Below, piece by piece: positions 22,802 to 34,591 of a DNA stretch of 64,000 nt (the first letter of the stretch is position 1; the number at the start of each line of letters is the position of its first letter). This DNA is from Sclerotinia nivalis (Eukaryota; Ascomycota; Leotiomycetes; Helotiales; Sclerotiniaceae), in contig JAPEIS010000015.1 in NCBI GenBank assembly GCA_029531795.1, positions 1,612,001-1,676,000 on the forward strand, given 5' to 3'. Under the pieces are notes generated by a model. The model did not search any database. It saw only the letters and a program-made list of their open reading frames with translations, and had not been told where the DNA came from. The position numbers and the translations under genes are program-made.

Positions 22802-24112
22802 ATGAGTATGCAAAATCAAAATCAAAAGTCTGTTGATTTCCTCCCGGATCTCTCGTATCGTCCAACTCCGGGAATCGGGAATTATCCACGTACGCGGCGC
22901 TTGGATGGCCTTACACCAGATCTCGATATCAAAAGCTCCAGAGGAAGAAAAGAGGAAGTAAGCGGGAAGCGAAACCCAATTCCTCGCAAGGCTATCTCCA
23001 ACTCAACTTCACAAGCACATGCCATACGCAAACCTCAACCACTTATTAGCAACCAACACTTCAGGTTCTATTCACTCCCAACCGAAATCAGGGAGTTGAT
23101 ATACGGTTATGTACTTCTAAAGCCACACGTTAGCGATAATGGATACGGATATGGAAAACCGGTTTTTCTTCAAGCGGTGGAGATGTATGGGTCGGCTGAT
23201 CTGTTCAATGAAGCGAAGAGGGCTTTTTATTCGATTAATAATTTTACGTCTGGTGTCGAGAGACCGAAGAAAGGGTGGTATGATGCGTTTAATGCGGAGA
23301 TTTTTGGATTTTCTGAGGCGCTGCCTTTGAGGGTATCGTGAGTTTTTCCTCGTTTCTTTTGTTGGATGGCTCATGGTTTTCGGTAGTCTGAAATGGATTT
23401 CGAGGATGGGAGGTTTTTGGTGTTTTTCATTGATTTTATGTATTGGAATATTTTCTATATCCAAATCATTTGGAACATTCAAATGTTTTGGAGTATAAAA
23501 TCATTTGAATCATTCAATCCATCCAAAAGGAAGTCTTTTTGAAAATGATGATCTTTCAAATATTTGAAATTTTTCTACCTAGACTGCTGGACTGGATTAT
23601 TCGACATATTGACTGTACAACTGGGATAAAAACAAAATACTAACACGGGAAACAGTCCTTCAACACCTCTCTCCGCTCAACTACCTCTCGTCTATTCCAC
23701 TCTTCGCCACCTAAGACTTCGATCAAATTCTTGCACCGGAATCCATAGATTTATCGAAAGGCTCTTACCCAATTTCAAAGCATTACGTACTTTGCGCGTA
23801 GAGATTACAAGAGACAAGAAAATGCAGGAAGGGAATAGATCTATGTGGGCCTCAGAGAGTTGGAGATATGTATTGGATAACATCATTACTAGTGATAATG
23901 GAGACTGTGTGAAAGGTGTAATGGTTGCAGAGAGGATAGTTAGTGACAAAAATCCTGATAATGCAAAAGGTCCAGCATGGGTTTGGAGAGTGGGAATGGC
24001 GGATAAGTATGAGGATGTGAAGTTGAAGTTGGATAGGGAGGTGTGTGGAGGAAAGATGGAGAAAGGAATGATTTTGCGTTTTAAGGAAAATGATACTCTG
24101 GTTAAGTTCTAG
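22802..24112 (+). CDS. F-box/2EXR-like protein of unknown function
   Basis: Two exons (22802-23337, 23656-24112) join in frame to about 330 residues. A block RFYSLPTEIRELIYGYVLLK at about residues 83-102 matches the short helix motif shared by F-box-like and 2EXR proteins of ascomycetes. The second exon carries LPLVYSTLRHLRLRS and LLPNFKALRTLRVEITRD, which look like the later strands seen in such proteins. The first 80 residues are polar and look disordered. The intron is long for this window (318 nt) but has a good donor (TC|GTGAGT) and acceptor (AAACAG), and the junction keeps the frame. Function unknown; a substrate-recognition role would be speculation. Confidence 0.7.
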
Positions 24113-24565
24113 GGAGTCGTTTGTTTTTGGCTGTGCGTACTTTTTCTGGTGGTAGCAGATTAATTCGGATCGGCAGAACATAATATTTCACCATGACAAC
24201 TATTCGCTTCATCAGATCTTACTTCATACACAGACTTTTCCAGGATATGACAACTTTGGAGCAGACTGGTTCTTCCAAGACAATACCGTGACATCAACGA
24301 GAATTTGTTCGCATATGTACTCTTCCATTCAACCTACAACCTATTTACAAGCCAAATACACAACTCAACCCACAAACCATTTCAAAATCAAACTTCGATT
24401 CACACACATCTCATCTCATCTCTCATCCTTGCAAGTCAATCAAACTCCACAAATCGTCTCATTCACCCGCTATTCACCCATCACCTCACTAACAGCCCAC
24501 AGCCCACAGCCTATATCTTCCCCTCCCTCCCTCCCTCCCTTCCTTCCTCAACCCCACTAACCAAC
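24113..24565. other. convergent 3' flank
   Basis: Between the 3' ends of the F-box-like gene and the AA9 gene. It holds a CCCT/CCTT pyrimidine microsatellite at about 24520-24550 and no gene. Confidence 0.5.
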
Positions 24566-25824
24566 CTAACCCGTCCAAAGCGCAGGCCCAGGAATCGTAT
24601 AATTAGCCAACGTGACATACGGATTAAAAAAGATACCGGGATCCGTCGCCTTATAAAAACTCGTAGCGGGTACACCGACCGGATTAGCGGTTCCGGAACC
24701 GGTCACGTCGATGTTGAGACAGAAGGGGTAGTTTTGGGCGCCGTTGAGGGTGCTGGCTCCGTGGAGGGCGATGATCTCGTGCCGGAATATGTAGTGGCCT
24801 GAAGAAGGCGGGGGTTTAGCGGGTGAGGGAGGAGGGTGGGGGGAAGGAGGAAAGAAAAAGGAGGAAGGAAAAGAGGGGTTTAATGGGGGGGAAGGGAGAG
24901 GGGGGAGAGGAGGGAGGAGGGATGGATGATAAATAATAAATAATTAGGTATGGAAGGAGGGATAGGACAAAAAATAGGAAGAAAAAAATGAAATGAATAA
25001 TTGGGCATGGAAAGAGGAAGGAAATGATGGAAAGAAAGGAAAAGGATATTAGAAAACTGGGAATCAACGAAAAAGAATACACACCAGCAGCAAGACTCTT
25101 CGGCACCGTAACCGTCCAAGAACTATTCTTCGCAATCAAATCCCCCGAAGCCCAAACCTGCGTATTTAAATTAATCCCCGCCTGATCAATCTTGACAAAT
25201 TTCAAATTATTTTTATTGATCTAATTATTAACCACTCAGTTAGTTTCATCTCTTTTCAAACTCTTTATGAAATCTTCATCATTATATCATAATAATAATG
25301 ATAATAATAGTGAGGAAAATAACATACAGTGGCACAACTTCCCCCACAATTAGCAACATATGTCAATACCGGTCCAATATTATGCGGCCAGGTCGTCCAT
25401 TGAAATTCGACTGTTCCGCCTGCAGGAACCGTGGCGGATACGTTTGCATTTACGGCGTTTTTGTGACATATGATGTCGGAAGTTCTTGGGTATAATTAGT
25501 CCCTATCCTTCATCCCTTCATCCCTCCATTTCCTTTTCTTCCTCATACAGAGATCTGGGATAAAATGGAAATAGAAGTCAAAAAAATAAAAGAATCATAC
25601 GCATATTGATCCGGCGAAATAAATCCCAAATCTAACGCCTCTTCATACCAGCCCGGTGTCTGTGGATAGGGAACTTTATTGACAATATCGTACCAGTAGG
25701 AGATTTGCCAGCCGGAGGTGTAGATGCCGTTTGCGATGATGCCGGAGACGTAGCCGTGGGCTTGGGTTGTGGGGAGGAGGGAGAGGGTTAGGGTTAGGGT
25801 GGTTAGGGTTGTGAGGGGAATCAT
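24566..25824 (-). CDS. secreted AA9 lytic polysaccharide monooxygenase (former GH61)
   Basis: Four exons (25824-25601, 25484-25328, 25220-25085, 24798-24566) give 249 residues. The signal peptide is residues 1-22, and cleavage after TTQA exposes H23 (HGYVSG), the first copper ligand of the histidine brace. The second ligand is H109 in [11 protein letters not shown]. Further matches are the conserved ALHGAS (H185), Q194 and the axial Y196 in GAQNYPFC, and paired cysteines (C81, C121 among them). These copper enzymes cut cellulose and related glucans by oxidation outside the cell, as part of plant cell-wall breakdown. There is no carbohydrate-binding module or GPI signal. The last intron is 286 nt and purine-rich on the plus strand. 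A TATA box stands about 93 bp upstream. Short isoforms from intron retention are possible. Confidence 0.93.
25785..25810 (+). repeat. telomere-like TTAGGG repeat inside the AA9 signal-peptide coding sequence
   Basis: The plus strand reads GGGTTAGGGTTAGGG followed by TGG and TTAGGG. Read on the minus strand as CCCTAA units, this encodes [11 protein letters not shown], the hydrophobic core of the AA9 signal peptide. Confidence 0.85.
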
Positions 25825-27088
25825 GCTGGGTGTGGAGTTGAGATGTTGGTTGGATTTGTGGGTTGTGGTTCTGGGAGTTTGAGATAGAATGAGATAGAAT
25901 GAGCGAGTTTGAGATGTTTTTATATGGCTGATCCTGATGCTGATTCTGATTCTGAGAAGAGGAATTGGAGATTTCTTGGAATTGAGAGAAAGAAGCGTGT
26001 GACCAATTCTCAAAGATGCAATATGGGTATATGCTAGTAGCTAGTCATGTATTAATTGATAATATAAAAATGTAGCAACACTCACTTCACTTGTTGATGG
26101 AAAATCCGGGGTAGTGGGGGCGCATTCCAAATGCAATATATAGAAAGAAAGATTATTGGTGCGAACTCTCCTAAATCCGGGAAGAATATATGAAGTTGCA
26201 TAGGTTAATGTAGCGGCTTAATATAGGATTGTTGTTGTGAATGTCGCCAAGACGGTTATAATCATGTCCGTTTTATATTGCGCGGGATTTCGGAACGGTG
26301 AGGCGGATGTAATATCGGCGTTCACCATAGTATGCCGCAATTTTGATTGGAGGTATGAAATGAATCTCCTAGCTGAAGGAAGTTGTCATTTTTTGTCTCT
26401 CGTGGCAGTTGAGAAAATACATAACTCAAGGATTTTATTTGTGGAATTAGGTGAGCATTACATTTCCTTCAATTTGAACTAGACGTTTTGCGATCTAATT
26501 TAGTTCAGCAAACCAAAAGTCTCCAGGGGGCACTTATAGTACTCTGATTTTGTTGATTATCCTCGTTAGCACCTCTGTACTATGAAGACATCTTTGGAAA
26601 AATGGGCCTTTTTCCCGGTTTCGACGGAATCACGGTATCAAGTTTGAGCAATTCCCTGAAGAGGCTTTCCCCTTCTCATCAGATGCCACAATTAGTGATC
26701 TAGTTGAGGCCGCCTTGTCTGCTAAATCTTCTACTTCCGGTTTGATGATGCATTTGCTGCAAGTTCATCACATGCCGTGACTCTGCTCCGTATTTTCCAT
26801 AGAATGATAATAAAATACGTTGTGAACATCGCACGAACTTTCACTTGTGTTGTATGCGAAAACTTGATATAGTTATACGAAGCAAATTCGGATATTGAAC
26901 AATTAAAAAGCTTCCTAAAATCAAACCCTGACTAGAGAAATGTTACCATTATCGAACTTCGACCTGAACCACGTACCCTTATTATTTGGCTTTGATTTAT
27001 ACAGTTTTGCTTCATTGTGCAGCCACAATGCAAACAGCATACACTCATTTTTGGTTCGGTTCTCATTTCGATCCAATCTAATTGATGA
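25825..27088. other. intergenic between AA9 and HET genes
   Basis: Contains the AA9 promoter. A plus-strand stretch near 26645-26780 reads for about 45 codons (FEQFPEEAFPFSSDATISD) as if it were part of an old coding sequence, but I cannot assign it. Confidence 0.4.
25917..25924 (-). promoter_or_regulatory. TATA box of the AA9 gene
   Basis: The minus strand reads TATAAAAA about 93 bp upstream of the ATG, a canonical match at a plausible distance. Confidence 0.55.
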
Positions 27089-29728
27089 TTAGACTAAAGT
27101 TATGACATGGCGCTCATTGTCAAACTTGTGTCTCTCCCTCGGAACATATGCACTCTCCTCTGCATGGTTTGTTCTGTCGTTGTAAAGTCGCTTTAAATCA
27201 TTCGTTTTATCGCGGTAAGACCCTTCACGTTTACGGTACCTCCATGCACCAATCCTTTCGTATTCATCTTGAGAATTTTCGGTACGCCTCAAAATCAATC
27301 CTCCTCTATTCATGAGCCTCAAAATGTACACGTACGTTTCAGCATCCACAATACCATCCATAATCTGGCTGGCATAGGATCCACGCACATAATCATTGAT
27401 CGTAAATCCATTTTGCATGGTCAGGCATTGTGATTGAGAAAGTTTTGCGACTAGAAGTGGAGGACATGACAACCAAAGTACAGCATTCGGCATGTCACCG
27501 AATGAATTATCAGACCTTGGTCTCTCAAGTTTCAAAACCTTCGATACCGTAATTCTCCCAACTTCAGATTTGCCCATCGTCATGAAAGGCACACTGATAG
27601 AGGCCCACGACCATGTTGGGGCTCGTTTAGGGAGAAATCTTCCATGACTTATATAACTGTACCAACACAGTTCTCTCAAATTACCACACCATATTCCAGC
27701 ACAATACTCATCTTTTGTTTGGTACCATATTGTTTCTGCAATTCCGGCTAGTGCAACCAGTCTATCCTTTTCATAGGTTAAATGACGGCGTGAGTAATGG
27801 TTGATGATATTGGTCCAATTCTTGATTGAAAGTGGTTCTTTGCGCCACATCAGTTCTTTATTGGATCTGAAAGGCGAGGTTTCGGAAACAAATTTACTAT
27901 GGCATTCCCAAAAGACCTCGTCTCGAGTAAAATGTACTGTCCGCGGAGATAGTAGGCGCTCCTGCAAGGTCCAGCCTCGAGTTTCCAAAGGACAGAGATC
28001 AATGTTATGCAATGGATGGTTTGCCACGGGTATACAATCATACTCCACATTAGTATTATTAAGATGTTTCAGAGAGAAATGAAATCTCGGTAGATATTTG
28101 CGCTCGAAGAAACATCCTTGCTTGCTGTCCTTGGCGCTGGATGCAGCAATATTGAGCAGGCCTATAACATTGTGAGATTAGTAAAGAACTATTAGAGAAG
28201 GTCATTAGAAGGGCTCAAGAAATCAAGTAAAAATCAAAAAATTGGACAGATTGCCAAAGATGGAATTTTCACATGAAATGGATGCAATATGAAAGACCCG
28301 ATAAAACTTACAACCGCCATAGACATTGGCCATAGTTGCAGATTCTTTGGTCCAGTCTTCTTCATCACCTTGTATAATGCAGAGCGAATCGATCCAAATA
28401 TACCTAATGTCCAACGTTTTACAAATTTCAATTGCATCCCGAAAGGTTTTGGGAAGCTCTCCCGTTTTTATTTCTGACAAGTGGTTGTCTAGAGTTGATC
28501 TCGTTAATTTTAAGATTTCCTTTTCCGGGGAGCCCCAACAGTGGCTTAAGGTAGCATATTGAACACAGTCACCTTTGAAAGAGCTGCTCAATCGCAATCG
28601 AGGATTTGATCCATGTACATCAATGAGTCTCGTTGGTACGAACCCCTGCCTCTGACTGTTGATACATTTCGGGTGCAGTCTCTTACATACATTCAACCAT
28701 TCTTTCACCAGTGGTAGTGACTGACTCGTGTTTGAATTCCTATCAAGGTTTTCAACTGCCATGTTATCTAAACAAGTAGGCGTCAGTGTCAGCTTTATGC
28801 AAGTCCGCAACAATCCAAGCATAAGAATACCTCCATTTTAGACCGCCTTCCCACGGTCGAAAACGATGAGAATAATGTCAACAGCTGAAACGTTCGTTGT
28901 TACCTCTAGTCAAACTCCTCTGTATTGTTATGAAGACATCAAGCACTTGGTCACGTGGGGTAACTCACAAATTTTAGGGGATCTTCTCAACTTTAGCTGT
29001 AATGAAATCAATGCCCTTGCAATAAACCGGTACTCCTGCCCTTGAGGATGATCTGTGTAGATTAGATCGATATATTTTGGGCTATCCTTCTCAGCACCTA
29101 TACACCACAGCTTGGCCCAAGCATTCGGGAAAGTAGTTTCTCCAAATCTGTCCTTCCATGTACCAATATATCTTGAAATGTCAGCGTTCCGTGATTTTTC
29201 ATAGTCCACGCCCAAAAACAAAGCGCACAAAGCGCACCCATCCTTTGCGGACTGAAGTAGAGCCAATGGGTCCTGAACATGGGGGATACGCATCTCAAAT
29301 TCGGTACAATCACGGGCTTTTTCTATCCACTCAAGGCGTCCCAATTCATCGACAAGCTTCTGGCAACAACCGCACAGCTTTGACAACGGCATGGTGCTGC
29401 TCGAGGGTAGGTTATCCAGAACATGGTCGAACGATTGATCCAGATCGTAGTCAAAAAATTCATCCAGATCATCTTCATTCCCATCATTAATGCTTGTTTC
29501 CACGTTTTTCGAGTTGGATCCATCGTCTTCAGTCCCATCATCGCTCCTTGTTTCCCTACCATTTGAGCTCCATCCATCGTCTTCCACACCTTGAAACTTT
29601 GAATTATTCATTTTCGCCTCTGCAGCTATCTCAGCCGCTGTTGACTCGTCGTCAGCCTCGTTGCATGTTTCCCGCGGGGCCGAGCTTGATAGATCATCTT
29701 TAGCGATCTCGTGACCTAGATGATCCAT
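27089..29728 (-). CDS. HET-domain (heterokaryon incompatibility-type) protein
   Basis: Three exons (29728-28969, 28767-28312, 28161-27089) join in frame to about 762 residues. Residues 1-110 are acidic and rich in Asn, Ser and Asp. Cysteine pairs CGCC and CALC follow within the next 80 residues. The HET domain begins near residue 324 with YATLSHCWG and runs through IRYIWIDSLCIIQGDEEDW, ATMANVYGGC and NIAASSAKDS, the three classic HET blocks. The common downstream motifs RGWTLQERLLSPRTVHF and PTWSWAS are also intact. HET proteins trigger cell death on fusion of unlike individuals, and many fungi carry dozens. A direct role in allorecognition is not shown here. The ATG at 29728 is the first in frame. 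The 201-nt first intron is long and may hide a very small exon, so the region around residues 250-256 is provisional. Confidence 0.85.
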
Positions 29729-30165
29729 CTGTGACAATTTTTTTTCGACAGGCTCGATAAGAAATTAGTCGAAAGGGAGCTATCGTATCAAAAAGACAAT
29801 TTAAGATCAAAAATGGTGTGTTATGTTCTCTCTCTTCTGTTGCTGTAACGGATTAGAAAGCGGCTCTTATTTAAACAGATCTATTGACAAGCCACGTTTT
29901 ATGCTTCGGAATAGTAAGCGCCGTTGATCCAACCAATAGTTTGGAGAAGTACCTGCCGAGTGTAACCGAGGCATCCAAAGAGCCTCATACTGTACCAAAG
30001 GTCAAAAAATAGATTTTCACAATTGTAATTTAGTATTTATCTAAATTTTGGTTAAGACTTTTGAATTTCCGATATTGTTCATTTTCGACATAACTCCTAC
30101 CATGAATATCATGCACAGTTCAAATTCTATTCAAGGCACTGTCATTAATTTACATTTACTTAACA
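29729..30165. other. intergenic, HET promoter side
   Basis: AT-rich, no coding signal seen. Confidence 0.45.
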
Positions 30166-30620
30166 CTACAGCTCTCCGCCAATCCCGAAAATGTTGAGCC
30201 GAGATTGAATGCTGACCACGGTATGGGAGTGTGTTCTTTCAACTCATTTAGCCGGGTTCTGGTAGGGTACCGAAATCCCTCCAGTTTGAAGTCCTCCCCC
30301 ACAAAGGAATATCAGAACTGGTAAATTATCTTTCGGTTTACAGTGAAGTGGTGCCCAAATGCTCAAGGTAAGGCAGTCTTCAGCGCTGGCTCCCTAGATG
30401 AAGAATTCCTGAACGTAGGTATTGTAAATGGAAGGAATGCGCTTTCATATTGGGGACAATTAAATGAAAGTTTTGCTGCATCAACAGTCGCCGACGACAG
30501 CCGCTTGTGGTAAATATGCGCAAATTTACTGCAGGTTTTAATGGACAGTGCGGTGGTCAGCTCCGGTCTAACAGCTTGAATGAAGAGTACAAGTGTCGCT
30601 ACTATCCCGAAAAAGTAGTC
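30166..30620 (-). pseudogene. type-B carboxylesterase relic
   Basis: On the minus strand one frame reads QEFFI, stop, GASAEDCLTLSIWAPLHC, then LPVLIFLCGGGLQTGGISVP, YQNPAK, stop, VERTHSHTVVSI and RLNIFGIGGEL, stop. This follows the carboxylesterase/lipase order: the SEDCL-x-L-x-[IV] block, the oxyanion-hole GGG block, and the strand ending RLNIFGF. Both internal stops replace positions that are tryptophan in relatives (TGG to TAG and TGG to TGA). The catalytic serine part is absent, so the gene is truncated as well as interrupted. The upstream limit is approximate; weak similarity continues to about 30600. Confidence 0.65.
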
Positions 30621-31099
30621 ATATAAAACATTCTCCTTTTAAATTTTCGATGTGAACAGATTTGAGGACGTTGGTATAGACGAACGTTAGTGACTTTATG
30701 AACTTCTCATTGTATCTCACATTATTTGCAGTGGATGCCATCAGTATAGTTTCCTACATCTTCGTACAACACCAGATTGGTCCGAGTATGTTACAAACAC
30801 TTAGCAAGATAAAGGTGGTGTGGCAGCCAGGCAATGCGTGGTAGATTGCGGGGTAGTGAGGCCCAGTCAGACGATCTACCGCAAACAGGGGAAGAAGATG
30901 ATGATCAATGAACATTCATTGATACTATTACATAATCCAGACGTGAACTTGGTCCATAATTGAAAAATGTCGACCTCTGCATACGAGTATATGTTCTCAT
31001 TCTCAGAATTGTCAAATGCTTCTCTCTACCAAAGTCGAATGCATACACACAGCCTGAAAACCCCGCTAAACATATCCTATGGGAGACCAAGATAGGCCA
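30621..31099. other. unassigned
   Basis: No gene seen. It may include the decayed 5' part of the carboxylesterase relic. Confidence 0.35.
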
Positions 31100-33470
31100 T
31101 CACCCCGACCCCAAATTAACTGGACAAATCTTGCACGGAAAAACATTAGCAGCTATCATCGAAATTATATGAAAGAATAACATACCATCACCAAAGGCCT
31201 AACAATTTTAATATCATCACATGCTCCAAAGTTAGGCGTGATGGCTTCCTCCTCATCGGCATTTGGAGGATGGCATTTCCATGTCTTGTCACCACATACG
31301 ACACTCCCATCGAAAAGTTTCTGTTCTTCGTAGGTACAATCATATCCTTCAAATTTGCCAAGAGTACCTGGCGCTCTTCTCTCTACACCTCCATTTGGTC
31401 GACCACTGGGCATATTCTCAACACGGGTTTCGGTCGTCGTGACTTTTCCCTTGACCGTCGTAGTCGCGAGGTAACTCGGATCGGGAACATTCGCAAGGAG
31501 TGGAATGAGACTGTTATCCAGACCGACAACCTCAGTACAGTCTGTACTCATATCGTGATTGTAGCCTAGTGCCACCAGGTAAGCATCATAAGTCGCTACA
31601 CCTGTTTTGGGAGGATAACTCCAGATAAGTATCACTTCCTTATTTGGAGATGGAGAAGCAGTACTGGCACTCGATGTAGTTGATGAAGTTGTTGGCAGTG
31701 GAATTGGGAATCCGTTAGACACCGATAACTTCGTGAAACCAGCTGGCACAGAGGTAGTGGAATGGCACCAGCTCGTTGTGCTTTTCCCCGATACAGCATA
31801 GCCAGGCTGTACTAAATTTCCGAAAGCGCATTGGCAGATGACAGCAGACACCATACTCGTGCTACTACTTGCGAGAGTCTTTGGGTAGCTAGTGGTGACG
31901 ATAGAACAAGGAATCGACATAGTTGTCGATACAGGCAATCCTGCAGATACCGAGGCTCGCGTGTATCCACTGGGTACAGGAGTTGCATTGCCACACCAGC
32001 TAGTCGTATTAGTACCGGATACTGCATATTTGGAGCTAATTTGTTCTTCTCCATTACAATTACAGACGACAGCGGAAGTCATGATTATGCTACTTCCTGG
32101 AGGTGCTTTGTTGTAGGAACTTGTTTGAAAAGAGCAATTCGTAGTTGTAGTAGTAGAGGAAGTCGTGGTAGGATCATATGCTGTAGCGTTGATGGACATC
32201 AGCATTGTCTGTTGCCAATTAAGGAAATACAAATCGAAAGATTGAGGAGAGTCGACATCTGGAATAATGGAAAGGCAGGGGCAGTTCTTGTTAGGATTCT
32301 GTATCAATGTAAGTATTCGTGTAACGGTTAAAAGTTAGGTGTGCATACTACAGCGCAGAGGCCATTGTTTCCTTGACACACATCTTCATTGCAGAGAGGC
32401 TGAGAAAGTTAGCAACGAAAAACCATGTTATTATGATATCATACCGAATCTGGGCCTTTTGTGGCAGTTGAGGCACAGTCATCACTACTGGTAGTGGCAG
32501 TTGACGATGAACCAGCCTTCAATAACCCAGTCTTTGGAAAGTTCAACTTCCCAATCAAGCCATCTATCTTTCCCCCAGCTGAGTATACAACGCCGGCAGT
32601 TACCACCTGAGAAGCAGCAGCATATGCCGCTAACCAAACTAAAGTTTTTCGCAGTTGCGCAGTCGCTAAATTTGCGAGTCCTTGCTTCAAAGCTACTGTT
32701 GCTCCTGGAGAGAGACCCATTTCGATGTCTTGCCAGGTAGAAGGGGTTATGAATTGATCGAATAACCCACCATCGGCTGTGTCTTTGCTGCACTGTTTAA
32801 AAGGCAAGTTAAGACTAAATCCATGTTAGTTGATGCTCAGTCTCAAGTTATTAAAGATCCTACCATCGTCTGCTGCTTGTCTACGTGACAAATAAGGATT
32901 TCGTCTAAATCTCTTGGCGGTAACTGCATTACATGTCTGTGCTGCAGCAGTAAAGGAATCTTTCATAGATTCTACGAACTTTTCGGGCAATATCATGGAA
33001 ATATCGCCAGCATGTTGTTCATTACCATCGGCAGTAGCAGTCGCAACGACAACCTGAACAGTTGAAGTATTCGTCGGATTTATGGTCGTCACTGAAAGAT
33101 AACTTGGATCGGTAGCAACCCACTGTCAACTGTTAGTACCTCGCCAGTGATGTTCAGATCAACATACCTGCGTGCTTGTTTCATTAACAAGAAATATGTA
33201 TTGAGTGTCAGTACCGTATATTGCTCCTATATATGTATCGGCGTCGCCAAGATCTGACTCTACTGGGTTGATCTATTGCTAAGTTAGAGCCGTACTTGTC
33301 ACCAGATTGAGACCATAGCATACCCCGATTTGACCAGTACTGGTGGGAACAATCGCTCTATAAGCACGGAGATCAATTCGAGGAGGTGCTGTCATAGATG
33401 GGCGAATATCTGATATATAGCCAGAAACCAAAACTGGCACAAGCTCAAAAAGCAACCATATTTTCAACAT
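31100..33470 (-). CDS. secreted cysteine-rich repeat protein, function unknown
   Basis: The ATG at 33470 opens a signal peptide (MLKIWLLFELVPVLVSG). Exons read by eye are 33470-33324, 33272-33168, 33122-32864, about 32814-32445, 32399-32349, 32298-31186 and 31129-31100. All junctions keep the frame except the third intron, where the obvious sites (GAT G|GTAGGA and TTTAG|TCTTAA) differ by one nucleotide in phase. An acceptor at 32783 would restore it. The central exon encodes two copies, about 76 residues apart, of a module with a C-x-C pair, YAVSG-x-x-TTSWC and VP-[SA]-G-[YF]-T. Ser/Thr linkers and cysteine-rich ends (VCQGNNGLCAVNPNKNCPC; YDCTYEEQKLFDGSVVCGD) flank them. The protein is about 670-700 residues, apparently extracellular and probably O-glycosylated. 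I do not recognise the family. Confidence 0.65.
31704..32136 (-). repeat. two-copy coding repeat of a cysteine module (about 76-residue spacing)
   Basis: Copy one starts at the cysteine encoded near 32136 and copy two near 31908. Shared residues include C-x3-TSY, SAV[VI]C-x-C, YAVSG, TTSWC, VP-x-G and SVS-x-G-[LF]-P. The copies are diverged at DNA level, so this is an old internal duplication. Confidence 0.75.
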
Positions 33471-34591
33471 CTTCGAGATTTTGTTTTAGCTGTGCTTGGC
33501 TGAGAATTTGAAGTATGACTGTTATTGGAAATAGCAATGCAGAGTTAATATTTCAATGCGGCAATCGCTAAATTTGGCACTGTTGCATATCTACGGAAGT
33601 AAAGTGGTTGACATATACCAATGATACCCAAAAATAGTTCAATATAAATAGATAAAAAATTTGGAAATTGCGTTGCAGGTATGATAGACCATTGCTTGAA
33701 CCGAGTCAGAAAGCTCATGTCAAATCGTAGGCACTGGTTGTTGAAAACCACATGCTGGACACGTGCTCATGTCAGACACTGCATATGTGTCTTATTCTAA
33801 ATCCTAGAAATTTGAGCATTGAGCAATACATCATCTTACCTCTCACCATCATAGCTTTCAACACTAATTAGCAATCTCACCAACTCCGATCAACCTCCCA
33901 CATACGTAGAGGGAGTACCGATGTCTGCACCTGTGTTACGTTACGCGAATATTTGAGACCAAATCACTCCAAAAGGTATGAAGAGACGTCCATGTTATTG
34001 TGCATGTAGATTTTAGAGCTTTAGATTCTCATGATGCTGAGCTGAACGGGGCATATGGGTTGTTTTCCTTTCCCAGATTTTCCATTGCGGCGCTGGGTTA
34101 TTTGGAAGGACGCTATAACATACCCGATTGATCTCTTCAAGGGGTGCGATTTTTCAACCGATTAGAATTTCCTTCGAGGGCTCCAGTTTTGCTACCCAAC
34201 CTATCCAGATTGATGCTTTTGATTGACCAAGTGATGCTGCCCAGAAAGAATCTTCCTGATTGATTGAAAATGGGTGTACGAGGAGGAGCTGATGAGGGTA
34301 TCTTATATCTATCATATCTTGTATGAATCGAAGTCGGGGCAGGTATATATCGGATATGGGGGTCGGGAACGGGTAATGGTGGTAAATTTTTGTGGTATGG
34401 AATATATTTGACAAAGAATAAAGGAGTCTCTTTCAAAACAACCGAGGGTATAGTGAAGCCATGCTATCCATAGTACATATAGCCCACAAAATTTCATGGC
34501 TTCATTTGTCGAAAATTCTATGCGAATGATGAACATCAGTACAATAAGATATCGTAAAACATAGACTCTTGCACCGAAATACACTTCGGAA
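33471..34591. other. intergenic, nothing recognised
   Basis: Holds the promoter of the secreted-protein gene. Overlapping frames at 34137-34584 have no motif. Confidence 0.4.

Noticed and set aside
23420..23560. Short inverted and direct repeats (AATCATTTGGA, TTCAAATG) in the intron of the F-box-like gene, considered as a MITE
   Set aside because: No target-site duplication or clean terminal inverted repeats could be found; AT-rich intron sequence explains it.
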